This document shows positions 26,096 through 38,049 of a stretch of DNA of 64,000 bases, in pieces (the first letter of the stretch is position 1; each line of letters opens with the position of its first letter). The DNA lies in assembly GCF_041262565.1 (NCBI RefSeq), contig NZ_JBGCCJ010000001.1, positions 1-64,000 on the forward strand. Reading direction: 5' to 3'. The DNA is from Leifsonia sp. EB41. Lineage in GTDB: Bacteria > Actinomycetota > Actinomycetes > Actinomycetales > Microbacteriaceae. The notes beneath the pieces are model-generated. The model was not told the DNA's origin and ran no database searches. It saw nothing but the letters and a program-made list of their open reading frames with translations. Made by a program: the position numbers and the translations under genes.

Positions 26096-28663
26096 GTGAA
26101 GGCCATCCGTAGATTCACCGTCCGCGCAGTCCTCCCCGAGACCCTCTCCGCTCTGGAGGAGATCGCCGGCAACCTCCGCTGGTCCTGGCACGAGCCGACC
26201 AAGGAGCTGTTCGCCCGCATCTCACCGGAGATCTGGCAGGAGGTGGAGCACGATCCGATCGCGCTGCTCGGGTCCGTCGAACCGGCCAGGCTGGCCGAGC
26301 TCGCCGCCGACCCCGGCTACGTCGACTGGGCGAACCACGTGCGCGACGAGCTGCGCGCCTACATCCACGACCCGCGCTGGTACCAGTCGCTCGACGACTC
26401 GGCGCCGGCCTCCATCGCCTACTTCTCGCCCGAGTTCGGCATCGCCTCCACGCTGCCGCAGTACTCCGGCGGCCTCGGCATCCTCGCCGGCGACCACCTC
26501 AAGGCCGCGAGCGACCTCGGCGCTCCGCTGGTCGCGGTCGGCCTGTTCTACCGCTCCGGCTACTTCGCGCAGGCGATCACGCCCGACGGCTGGCAGGTCG
26601 AGAGCTATCCGGCGCTCGACCCCGACGGGCTCCCGCTGAGCGTCCTGCGCGACCCGGACGGGGCGCCGGTGCAGATCACGCTCGCCCTGCCGGCCGGCGA
26701 ACTGCGCGCCAGGGTCTGGCAGGCGGCGGTGGGACGGGTGACCCTCCTGTTGCTGGACACCGACATCCCCGAGAACGACGAGAGCCTGCGCTCGGTGACC
26801 GACCGGCTCTACGGCGGCGGCGGCGAGCACCGGCTGCTGCAGGAGCTGCTGCTCGGCATCGGCGGCGTGCGCGCCGTCAAGGCGTGGACCGAGCTCACTG
26901 GAGCGCCGGAGGCCGAGGTCTTCCACACCAACGAGGGGCACGCCGGCTTCCTCGGTCTGGAGCGGATCTCCGACCTGATCGGCGAGGGGCTGACCTTCGA
27001 GACGGCCCTCCAGGTGGTGCGCGCCGGCACGGTCTTCACCACGCACACGCCGGTTCCGGCCGGAATCGACCGGTTCGACCGGCCGCTGGTCGAGCGCTAC
27101 TTCTCCACGGCGCTGCTCCCGGGCGTAGAGCCGGCCCAGGTGCTCGCGCTCGGCGCGGAGGACTACCCGGGCGGGTCCGACGCCGTGTTCAACATGGCGG
27201 TCATGGGCCTGCGCCTCGGCCAGCACGCCAACGGCGTCTCGCGCCTGCACGGCGAGGTCAGCCGGCAGATGTTCGGCGGCCTGTTCCCCGGGTTCGACAG
27301 TCCGGAGGTGCCGATCGACTCGGTGACCAACGGCGTGCACGCGCCGACCTGGACCGACCCGATGCTGCGCTCCCTCGCGATGGAGCGGCTCGGCACCGAC
27401 GACACCACACACGCCGACTGGGCGAACCGCGGCGCGGTGAGCGACCTCGACCTGTGGAGCGTGCGCACCCGGATGCGCGAGCAGCTCGTCAAGGACGCCA
27501 GGCACCGCGTCGCCGCGGCCTGGGAGGCGCAGAACCCCGGCGGGATCGCGCCGGTCTGGATCAACGACCTCCTCGACCCGAACGTGCTCACCATCGGCTT
27601 CGCCCGGCGCGTGCCGACCTACAAGCGGCTCACCCTCATGCTGCACGACCCGGAGCGGCTGAAGAACATCCTGCTGCACCCGGAGCGTCCGGTGCAGTTC
27701 GTGATCGCGGGCAAGTCGCACCCGGCCGACGACGAGGGCAAGCGCCTCATCCAGAAGCTGGTGCAGTTCGCCTCCGAGCCGGAGATCCGCTCGCGGATGG
27801 TGTTCCTGCCGGACTACGACATCGGGATGGCGCAGCTGCTCTACCCCGGCACCGACGTCTGGCTGAACAACCCGCTGCGGCCCCTGGAGGCCTGCGGCAC
27901 CTCGGGCATGAAGGCGGCGCTGAACGGCGGGCTCAACCTGTCCATCCTGGACGGCTGGTGGAACGAGTTCTACGACGGCGAGAACGGCTGGGCGATCCCG
28001 TCCGCCGACGCCGCGGGCGACGGCGCCGAGCGCGACGCGCTGGAGGCCGAGGCGATGTACGACCTGATCGAGCACCTGATCGCGCCGCGGTTCTACGACC
28101 GCGACGGCGACGGCGTGCCGGAGACCTGGGTCGGCCAGATCCGGCACACGCTCGCGACGCTGTCCTCTCCCTTGAGCGCCGAGCGGATGGTGCGCGAGTA
28201 CGTGGAGCGGCTCTACATCCCGGCCGCCGCCAACGAGAAGCGGCTGAGCGCCGACGACTACCGCGACGCGCGCGAGCTCGCCGCCTGGAAGGAGCAGGTG
28301 CGATCCGCGTGGCCCGGCGTGAACGTTGCCCACGTCGACGCGGGCGGCCTCGACGCCGTGCCGCAGGTGGGCGACCAGCTCCGGGTGCGGGCCCTCGTGC
28401 ACCTGAACGGCCTCCGCCCGGAGGACGTGGAGGTGCAGCTCGTCTACGGCCGCAGCTACGACGGCGAGGACCTGACCGGCGTGCACTACGAGCGCCTGAC
28501 CCTCGATCACGCCATCCCGGGCGCCGACCCGTCGGTCGCGCACGAGTTCTCCGGCGGCGTGACCCTCACCTGGGCCGGCTCGTTCGGCTACACCGTCCGC
28601 GTCGTCCCCGTCAACGACCTCCTGCTCTCGTCTGCCGAACTCGGCCTCGTCGCGGCCGCCTGA
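26096..28663 (+). CDS. glgP: Alpha-glucan phosphorylase
   Basis: An 855-residue GT35 phosphorylase of the actinobacterial/archaeal type, starting at the usual VKAIRRFTVRAVLPE. Pyridoxal phosphate is carried by Lys606 in EACGTSGMKAALNGG. The glucan-binding N-domain has YFSPEFGIASTLPQYSGGLG, and VHTNEGHAGF-type residues appear as FHTNEGHAGFL. It releases glucose-1-phosphate from glycogen-like glucan. It is divergent from glgE-glgB with both starts within about 80 bp, so opposite arms of glucan turnover share one control region. A 20-bp hairpin ends the gene. Confidence 0.97.
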   Translation: MKAIRRFTVRAVLPETLSALEEIAGNLRWSWHEPTKELFARISPEIWQEVEHDPIALLGSVEPARLAELAADPGYVDWANHVRDELRAYIHDPRWYQSLDDSAPASIAYFSPEFGIASTLPQYSGGLGILAGDHLKAASDLGAPLVAVGLFYRSGYFAQAITPDGWQVESYPALDPDGLPLSVLRDPDGAPVQITLALPAGELRARVWQAAVGRVTLLLLDTDIPENDESLRSVTDRLYGGGGEHRLLQELLLGIGGVRAVKAWTELTGAPEAEVFHTNEGHAGFLGLERISDLIGEGLTFETALQVVRAGTVFTTHTPVPAGIDRFDRPLVERYFSTALLPGVEPAQVLALGAEDYPGGSDAVFNMAVMGLRLGQHANGVSRLHGEVSRQMFGGLFPGFDSPEVPIDSVTNGVHAPTWTDPMLRSLAMERLGTDDTTHADWANRGAVSDLDLWSVRTRMREQLVKDARHRVAAAWEAQNPGGIAPVWINDLLDPNVLTIGFARRVPTYKRLTLMLHDPERLKNILLHPERPVQFVIAGKSHPADDEGKRLIQKLVQFASEPEIRSRMVFLPDYDIGMAQLLYPGTDVWLNNPLRPLEACGTSGMKAALNGGLNLSILDGWWNEFYDGENGWAIPSADAAGDGAERDALEAEAMYDLIEHLIAPRFYDRDGDGVPETWVGQIRHTLATLSSPLSAERMVREYVERLYIPAAANEKRLSADDYRDARELAAWKEQVRSAWPGVNVAHVDAGGLDAVPQVGDQLRVRALVHLNGLRPEDVEVQLVYGRSYDGEDLTGVHYERLTLDHAIPGADPSVAHEFSGGVTLTWAGSFGYTVRVVPVNDLLLSSAELGLVAAA

Positions 28664-28671
28664 CCACCTAT

Positions 28672-28721
28672 CTGACAGGACACGCCGCCTCAGCCCTGGC
28701 AGAGGCGGCGTGTCCTGTCAG
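28672..28721. terminator. Bidirectional terminator-like hairpin between glgP and ybaK
   Basis: A perfect 20-bp stem (28672-28691 with 28702-28721) closes a 10-nt loop. It starts eight bases after the glgP stop, and the ybaK stop codon (28718-28720) is inside its right arm. No long T run follows on either side. Confidence 0.75.
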
Positions 28722-29212
28722 TTCGTTCGCGCGATGGGCGCGTAGCTGGCGTTCGTGGCGGCGACGAGCGCGTCGGGCGCGAGCTCGAGGTCGAGGCCGC
28801 GACGGCCTCCCGAGACGTACACCGTGTCGAAGAGCTGTGCGGTCTCGTCCACGACCGTGACGTGCCGGGTCTTCTGGCCGATGGGGGAGATCCCGCCGAC
28901 GACGTAGCCGGTCCGCCGCTCGGCGACGGTGGGGTCTGCCATCACCGCGCGCTTCGCTCCGACCGCTGTCGCCAGCGCCTTGAGGTCGAGCATCCCGGTC
29001 ACCGGCACGACGCCGACCACGAGCCCGAGCTCGGTGTCGGCCAGCAGGGTCTTGAACACCCGGTCCGGCTCCACGCCCAGCGCGTCGGCGGCCTCCAGAC
29101 CGTACGACGGCGCCGCCGGGTCGTGCTCGTAGGCGTGCACGGCGAACGGGATGGCCGCAGCTCCCAACGCGACCGTGGCCGGCGTGCCGGCCGAGGCCGG
29201 GCGCTTCGCCAT
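28718..29212 (-). CDS. ybaK: YbaK/EbsC family Cys-tRNA(Pro) deacylase
   Basis: A 164-residue INS-like editing domain. It shows VFKTLLADTELGLVVGVVPV, the GYVVGGISPIGQK loop and a final SGGRRGLDLELAPDALV stretch, matching YbaK, which clears Cys mischarged on tRNA-Pro. Cytosolic. The ATG shares a base with the glgX stop, so it is translated from the glgX mRNA. A more divergent YbaK-like gene is at 41858. Confidence 0.93.
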   Translation of the reverse strand: MAKRPASAGTPATVALGAAAIPFAVHAYEHDPAAPSYGLEAADALGVEPDRVFKTLLADTELGLVVGVVPVTGMLDLKALATAVGAKRAVMADPTVAERRTGYVVGGISPIGQKTRHVTVVDETAQLFDTVYVSGGRRGLDLELAPDALVAATNASYAPIARTN

Positions 29213-31329
29213 CAGGCCGCTCCCACCGGCGTCTCGACGCGGGGGCCGTTCGCACGGAAGAGCTGCATCGAGGTGCCGCCCACCAGGCGTTTGCTGCCCG
29301 GTGCGAGCTCGACGCCGTCCTCCAGGATCGGCACCTCCGTCGCGCTGTCCCAGAGGAGCTGGTACGACTCCACACCGGGCGCGACCGGGAGCGACACCTC
29401 CACGTCGTCCTCCACGCCGTGCACGATGAGGAGCACGCGGTTGAACTCCTCCTTGTCGGGCGTGGAGGCGGCCAGGTACTGCAGAGTGCGGTTCTCCGGG
29501 GAGTTCCAGTCCTCGTCGTCCATGAGCGCGCCGGTGGCGTCGAACCAGTCCATGTGGCTGGCGTTCGGGGTGGTCTGGCCGTAGACGGCGAACCGGCTCG
29601 GGCGCAGCGCCGGGTTGTCGCGGCGCAGCTCCAGCAGGCGGCGGGTGGTGTCGAGCATCTCGCGCTGCTCCCTGGTGCGCAGCCAGTTCATCCAGGTGAG
29701 CTCGCTGTCCTGGCAGTAGGCGTTGTTGTTGCCGCGCTGGCTGCGGCCGAACTCGTCGCCGGCGGTGATCATGGGCACGCCGGCGGAGAGCAGCAGCGTG
29801 CCCATCAGGTTGCGCATCGCCTTGTGGCGGTCGAGCAGCACGTGCTCGTCCAGGGTCGGGCCTTCCGCCCCGTGATTGAAGGAGCGGTTGTTGTCGGTGC
29901 CGTCGCGGTTGTCCTCGCCATTGCCGAGGTTGTGCTTGACGTTGTACGCGGTGAGGTCGGCCATCGTGAAGCCGTCGTGGGCGGTGACGAAGTTGATGGA
30001 GGCCAGCGGGCCGCGCTCGGGCGAGAACGTGTTGGAGGATCCGGCGAGCCGGGTGGCGAAGCCGCCGATGCCGATCGGGGCCTGTCCGTTGCGGCGCGCC
30101 TCGGCGATGTCGGCCAGCCAGAAGTTGCGGACGCGGTCGCGGTAGCGGTCGTTCCACTCCGACCAGCCGTCCCTGCCGCAGGTCCCGTCCGCGTTCTCCG
30201 GGCCGCCGGGGAAGTTGCCGGTCTGCCAGCCGCCGATCCCGACATCCCACGGCTCGGCGATGAGCTTGACGTCGGCGAGCGCAGGGTCGCTCAGCATGTC
30301 GTTGATGAGCGGGTGGTCGCGGCTGTAGGAGGCGTCCTCCCCGCGGCCCAGCGTGACGGCGAGGTCGAACCGGAACCCGTCGATCTGCACCTCCTGCGCC
30401 CAGTAGCGCAGCGAGTCCAGCACCAGCCGCTGCGGGACCGGATGCCCGAAGTCCACCGTGTTGCCGCAGCCGGTGACGTCGATGTAGACGCCGTTAGCGT
30501 CCTGCCGGTAGTAGGTGGCGTTGTCGATGCCGCGGAAGCTGGTGCGCGGGCCGCCGATGCCCTCCTCGGCGGTGTGGTTGTAGACCACGTCGAGAATCAC
30601 CTCGATGCCCGCCTCGTGGAGCAGCTTCACCATGCCCTTGAACTCCCGCAGCACGGCCTCCGGACCATCGGCCTGGGCGGCGCGGGTGGCGTAGGGGGCG
30701 TGCGGGCTGAAGAAGTTCAGGGTGTTGTAGCCCCAGTAGTTGGTCAGGCCCTCGCGGATGAGACGCTGCTCGGAGGTGAACGCGTGCACAGGGAGCAGCT
30801 CGACGGCGGTGACGCCGAGGTGCTTCAGGTAGCCGATGGTGGCCTCGTGGGCGAGGCCTGCGTAGGTGCCGCGCAGCTCCTCCGGCACGTCCGGGTTCTG
30901 GTGGCTGATGCCGCGCACGTGCGCCTCGTAGACGACGGTGTGGTCGAGCGGGGTGCCTGGCTTGCGGGAATCGCCCCAGTCGAAGCCGTCGGCGACCACC
31001 GTCGAGCGCCACTCCTCCGGGCCGACCCGGGTCAGGCCCTTGGCGTACGGATCCAGCAGCAGCGTCTCCGGGTTGAACATGTTCTGCGGACCGGACGGCC
31101 CGGACACGTTGATCGCGTACAGGCTGCCGACCTGGAGGCTGCGGGAGCGGCCCATCCAGACGTTGTTCGCGTCCTTGACCATCGTCACGGTCTTGGTCCG
31201 CCAGTCCGGGTCGTCGCGGTGGAACAGCAGCAGCTCCATCGCGTCGGCGTGCTCGGAGTACACCCGCAGCTCACCGCCGTGCGGACCGATGCGTACACCC
31301 AGGTTGCGGAGAGGATCGGTGGCCGTCAT
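29212..31329 (-). CDS. glgX: Glycogen debranching enzyme GlgX
   Basis: A 705-residue GH13_11 isoamylase-type enzyme that removes alpha-1,6 branches from glucan shortened by phosphorylase. An N-terminal CBM48 (VYSEHADAMELLLF) precedes the barrel, which has VVYNHTAE, the nucleophile region IDGFRFDLAVTLGR and the acid in KLIAEPWDVG. NFVTAHDGFTMADL holds the third acidic residue. The ATG at 31329 is seven bases after TACTCT (minus strand), with no Shine-Dalgarno sequence, so the transcript is probably leaderless. Confidence 0.96.
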   Translation of the reverse strand: MTATDPLRNLGVRIGPHGGELRVYSEHADAMELLLFHRDDPDWRTKTVTMVKDANNVWMGRSRSLQVGSLYAINVSGPSGPQNMFNPETLLLDPYAKGLTRVGPEEWRSTVVADGFDWGDSRKPGTPLDHTVVYEAHVRGISHQNPDVPEELRGTYAGLAHEATIGYLKHLGVTAVELLPVHAFTSEQRLIREGLTNYWGYNTLNFFSPHAPYATRAAQADGPEAVLREFKGMVKLLHEAGIEVILDVVYNHTAEEGIGGPRTSFRGIDNATYYRQDANGVYIDVTGCGNTVDFGHPVPQRLVLDSLRYWAQEVQIDGFRFDLAVTLGRGEDASYSRDHPLINDMLSDPALADVKLIAEPWDVGIGGWQTGNFPGGPENADGTCGRDGWSEWNDRYRDRVRNFWLADIAEARRNGQAPIGIGGFATRLAGSSNTFSPERGPLASINFVTAHDGFTMADLTAYNVKHNLGNGEDNRDGTDNNRSFNHGAEGPTLDEHVLLDRHKAMRNLMGTLLLSAGVPMITAGDEFGRSQRGNNNAYCQDSELTWMNWLRTREQREMLDTTRRLLELRRDNPALRPSRFAVYGQTTPNASHMDWFDATGALMDDEDWNSPENRTLQYLAASTPDKEEFNRVLLIVHGVEDDVEVSLPVAPGVESYQLLWDSATEVPILEDGVELAPGSKRLVGGTSMQLFRANGPRVETPVGAA

Positions 31330-31336
31330 GCGTTCT

Positions 31337-31342
31337 AGAGTA
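31337..31342 (-). promoter_or_regulatory. -10 for leaderless glgX transcript
   Basis: TACTCT on the minus strand, then seven bases, then the glgX ATG. The divergent cysteine desulfurase gene starts 49 bp away and has its own GGAGG. Confidence 0.5.
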
Positions 31343-31377
31343 GGACCACACCGCGCCGCACCCTGAAGGAGGCTCCG

Positions 31378-32583
31378 GTGCCCGTCTACCTCGACCACGC
31401 AGCCACCACCCCGATGCGTCCGGAGGCGATCGCCGCCTTCACGGACGCGCTGGGGCTCGTCGGCAACCCGTCGAGCATCCACAGCCAGGGTCAGCAGGCC
31501 AAGCGGATGCTGGAGGAGGCGCGCGAGGCGGTCGCGTCCACGCTGGGCTGCGACCCGATCGAGGTCGTCTTCACCTCGGGCGGCACGGAGGCGATCAACC
31601 TCGCGATCAAGGGGCTGTACTGGGCCCGCAACGCCGGCGCCGCGCGGCCGCGCATCCTGGCGCCGGGCGGGGAGCACCACGCGACGGTCGACGCGGTGGA
31701 GTGGCTGGAGCGCGCGGAGGGGGCGCGCGCGCAGTGGCTGCCGCTCGACCAGGAGGGGCGCATCCTGCCGGCCGTCGTCGCGGAGGCGCTGGCCTCCCCG
31801 TCGGACGCCGCGCTGCTCACCTTCCTCGCCGTGAACAACGAGGTGGGGACGATCCAGCCGGTCGAAGCGCTCGCCGCACTCGCGCGCGACGCCGGGGTCC
31901 CCGTCCATGTCGACGCGGTCGCGGCGTACGGTCACCTCCCGGTCTCGTTCGCCGACCTGGGCGTCGACGCCCTCAGCGTCTCCGCGCACAAGATCGGGGG
32001 ACCGGTCGGGATCGGCGCGCTCGTCCTCGGCCGGCGCTCGGCGGTGGTCCCGCTCATCCACGGCGGCGGGCAGCAGCGTCAGGTGCGCTCCGGGACCCAG
32101 GACGTCGCGGCGGCCGTCGCGTTCGCGGCGGCGGCGCTCGCCGTGGAGGCCGAGCGCGCCGACGAGGCACGCAGGCTCGCCGGGCTGCGCGACCGGTTGA
32201 TCCGCGGTGTGCGGGAGGCCGTGCCCGCGGCGGTGCTGAGCGGCCCTGAGCCTTCCAGCGGTGACCGGGTGGCCGCCAACGCCCACTTCGTCTTCCCCGG
32301 CGCGCAAGGCGACTCGCTGCTGTTCCTGCTGGACCTCGCGGGGCTCTCGGTCTCCACCGGCGCGGCCTGCACCGCAGGCATCCCCGAGCCGTCGCACGTG
32401 CTGCTCGCGATGGGGCGCAGCGAGCAGGAGGCCCGCAGCGCGCTGCGCTACACCCTCGGCCGCACCTCCACCGATGCGGACGTGGACGCGCTGCTCGCGG
32501 CGCTGCCGTCCGCGTACGCCCATGCCGCACGCGCCGGCCTGGCCGAGCGCACGCCCGGGAGCCGCTCAGCCGCCACGGCGTAG
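31378..32583 (+). CDS. Cysteine desulfurase (NifS/IscS/YrvO type)
   Basis: A 401-residue PLP aminotransferase-fold enzyme. The N-terminus is VYLDHAATTPMRPEAI. The PLP lysine lies in SVSAHKIGGPVGIG, the histidine stack in GGEHHATVDA, and the persulfide cysteine in STGAACTAG. It moves sulfur from cysteine to acceptors. mnmA follows 9 bp downstream, so its job is probably sulfur supply for tRNA 2-thiouridine, as for the Bacillus YrvO-MnmA pair. GTG start with GGAGG. Confidence 0.94.
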   Translation: MPVYLDHAATTPMRPEAIAAFTDALGLVGNPSSIHSQGQQAKRMLEEAREAVASTLGCDPIEVVFTSGGTEAINLAIKGLYWARNAGAARPRILAPGGEHHATVDAVEWLERAEGARAQWLPLDQEGRILPAVVAEALASPSDAALLTFLAVNNEVGTIQPVEALAALARDAGVPVHVDAVAAYGHLPVSFADLGVDALSVSAHKIGGPVGIGALVLGRRSAVVPLIHGGGQQRQVRSGTQDVAAAVAFAAAALAVEAERADEARRLAGLRDRLIRGVREAVPAAVLSGPEPSSGDRVAANAHFVFPGAQGDSLLFLLDLAGLSVSTGAACTAGIPEPSHVLLAMGRSEQEARSALRYTLGRTSTDADVDALLAALPSAYAHAARAGLAERTPGSRSAATA

Positions 32584-32586
32584 ACT
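32581..32586 (+). promoter_or_regulatory. -10 for leaderless mnmA transcript, overlapping the upstream stop
   Basis: TAGACT starts with the TAG stop codon of the cysteine desulfurase gene and is six bases before the mnmA GTG. Confidence 0.5.
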
Positions 32587-32592
32587 CTCCGG

Positions 32593-36178
<3,586 letters not shown>

Positions 36179-36259
36179 TCCGTCACTTTGTGGACAGACC
36201 ACAAGTTATCCCCCTGAATCGGGGGTAGAACGTCCATCCGTCCACCCCCCGGATGCGGC

Positions 36260-36265
36260 TAGAGT
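36260..36265 (+). promoter_or_regulatory. Putative -10 upstream of the 36.3-kb hydrolase
   Basis: TAGAGT is six bases before a GTG at 36272, which is in a different frame from the hydrolase GTG at 36333. Confidence 0.4.
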
Positions 36266-36332
36266 CGTGGTGTGCGCTCGCCCGGTGCACGCAAGGGCTT
36301 AGCTCGCTCGCTCTCGGAGGGACCCGGACGGA

Positions 36333-37646
36333 GTGCTGGTCGGCTTTGCAGCAGCTTCTATCGTCACCTCGGTCGTCACAGGACTGACCGGGGCCTTCGT
36401 CATGCCTGCCGATATCGCGCAGGCGGCGCCGATCTCCGCGGTCGCCCAGCCCGCTCCGGCGGCCGTCGGCGACGCGCCGGCCAGCTCCGGCCCGGCGGGC
36501 GCCGGGGTCTCCGGCGCGAGCGCCGCGGCCGTCTTCGGCTCGATCCGCGCAGTCGACCCCGCCGCGCTGCCTGGGTTCCTCGGCGCGCACGCCTCCGAGC
36601 TGAACCGGATGCTGACCAACCCGCCGGCGGCGAGCGACGTCAGCCAGCTCTGGAAGCTCCTCGATCCCGCTCGCCAGGCCCAGCTCGTGAAGTTCGCGCC
36701 GCACGTGATCGGCAACCTCGAGGGCGTCCCCTACGACATCCGCGGCAAGGCGAACGTGCTCGACCTCGACCGCACCATCGCCTCCGCGAAGTCCGACCTG
36801 CGCACCCAGCGCGGCAAGACCGAGCGGGTCGCCCTCAAGCGCCAGCTCACGACGCTCGGCAACGTCGAGACCGCGCTGAAGAAGAAGGACGGCGTCAAGC
36901 GGACCCTGGTCTCGCTCGACACGTCGGCGGACGCCAGGGCCGCGATCGTCGTCGGCGACCTCCGCACGGCGCGCTACGTGAGCGTGCTCGTGCCCGGCAT
37001 GTACATGGCGGTGGGGGAGCAGGTGGAGAGCTGGGCCGCCGTCGCCCAGGACCTCTACTCGCAGGAGACCGGCTTCCTCAAGCGCTTCCTCGGCTCCCGG
37101 TCGAACACCGCGGCCCCGGGCGTCGCGGTCGTGGCCTGGATCGGCTACCAGACCCCTGTGCTGACCAACATCGGCGGCATGGACCTCGCCCGGCAGGGCG
37201 CCGACAGCCTGGAGCGCACGCTGATCGGCCTCCAGTCGCTGCGCCAGGCGGACCGGCCGTACGTGAGCGTGCTCGCCCACTCGTACGGGTCGACCGCCGC
37301 GCTGCTCGCGCTGGAGAAGGGCACCGTCACCGTGGACGCGCTGGCCCTGATGGGGTCGCCGGGGTCCGACGCCCAGTCGGTGCACCAGCTCGGCGTCCGC
37401 GACGGCAACGTGTACGTCGGCAAGGCCACGATGGACCCGATCGTCAACAGCGCCTTCTTCGGCAGCGACCCGGGGGCGCCATCCTACGGCGCGAAGAAGA
37501 TGGGGGTCGACGGCGCGACCGACCCGATCACCCACAAGAGCCTCACCGGATCGAGCGGCCACAACGAGTACTTCAGTGCTGGGACCGAGTGCATGCGCAA
37601 CCTCGCGCTGATCGGCATCGACCAGGGCGACCTCGTCCTCAGCTAG
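36333..37646 (+). CDS. Secreted or anchored alpha/beta hydrolase (DUF1023-like)
   Basis: A 437-residue protein. The N-terminus is a hydrophobic segment ([22 protein letters not shown]) followed by AQAAP, so it is exported or anchored. The middle is helical and charged. The C-terminal alpha/beta hydrolase domain has the nucleophile in LAHSYGSTA and a histidine near SGHNEYF, as in actinobacterial DUF1023 proteins. GTG 36333 is the first start in this frame and has GGAGG 12 bases upstream. The signal lacks the normal basic N-region, while the frame beginning at GTG 36272 supplies one (RSPGARKGLARS), hinting at a frameshift near 36315-36332. Confidence 0.82.
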   Translation: MLVGFAAASIVTSVVTGLTGAFVMPADIAQAAPISAVAQPAPAAVGDAPASSGPAGAGVSGASAAAVFGSIRAVDPAALPGFLGAHASELNRMLTNPPAASDVSQLWKLLDPARQAQLVKFAPHVIGNLEGVPYDIRGKANVLDLDRTIASAKSDLRTQRGKTERVALKRQLTTLGNVETALKKKDGVKRTLVSLDTSADARAAIVVGDLRTARYVSVLVPGMYMAVGEQVESWAAVAQDLYSQETGFLKRFLGSRSNTAAPGVAVVAWIGYQTPVLTNIGGMDLARQGADSLERTLIGLQSLRQADRPYVSVLAHSYGSTAALLALEKGTVTVDALALMGSPGSDAQSVHQLGVRDGNVYVGKATMDPIVNSAFFGSDPGAPSYGAKKMGVDGATDPITHKSLTGSSGHNEYFSAGTECMRNLALIGIDQGDLVLS

Positions 37647-37668
37647 CGACGCGTCAGGAGGTCGTCCA

Positions 37669-37701
37669 CCGGCCGCCCCTGGGGCGGGCGCGGGCGGCCG
37701 G
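37669..37701 (+). terminator. Hairpin after the DUF1023-like gene
   Basis: A 10-bp GC stem (37669-37678 with 37692-37701) closes a 13-nt loop, 22 bp after the stop. No T run follows. Confidence 0.5.
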
Positions 37702-37709
37702 GGTCACCC

Positions 37710-37715
37710 TAGAAT
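37710..37715 (+). promoter_or_regulatory. Putative -10 of gatCAB
   Basis: TAGAAT, with transcription expected near 37722 and a leader of about 29 nt. A GGAG lies just before the gatC ATG. Confidence 0.4.
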
Positions 37716-37750
37716 TGACTCAGCCCACTCAGACACCACGACGGAGACGC

Positions 37751-38047
37751 ATGTCCGAAATCAGCGCAGAACAGGTCGCGCACCTGGCGAGCCTCGCCAG
37801 GATCGACCTCAGCCCGGAAGAGATCGAGAGCCTCACCAGCGAGCTCGGCCAGATCGTCGAGGCGGTCGCCAAGGTGCAGGAGGTCGCCGGGCCCGACGTC
37901 TCCGCGACCAGCCACCCGCTGCCGCTCACCAACGTGTTCCGGTCCGACGAGGTGCGCCCGTCGCTGACCGTCGAGCAGGCGCTCTCCGGCGCCCCGGCGC
38001 GCGAGGGCGACCGGTTCAAGGTCGCCACCATCCTGGACGAGGAGTAA
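37751..38047 (+). CDS. gatC: Aspartyl/glutamyl-tRNA amidotransferase subunit C
   Basis: A 98-residue GatC that stabilises GatA and ties it to GatB. It starts [20 protein letters not shown] and carries the conserved [12 protein letters not shown] segment. First gene of gatCAB, two bases before gatA. The complex amidates Glu-tRNA-Gln (and Asp-tRNA-Asn where needed). Confidence 0.96.
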   Translation: MSEISAEQVAHLASLARIDLSPEEIESLTSELGQIVEAVAKVQEVAGPDVSATSHPLPLTNVFRSDEVRPSLTVEQALSGAPAREGDRFKVATILDEE

Positions 38048-38049
38048 GC

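Noticed and set aside
36272-38047. A 591-codon frame from GTG 36272 through the hydrolase and gatC
   Set aside because: Only its first residues look meaningful. Afterwards it reads the wrong frame of the hydrolase and enters gatC only at its end, where gatC has its own start.
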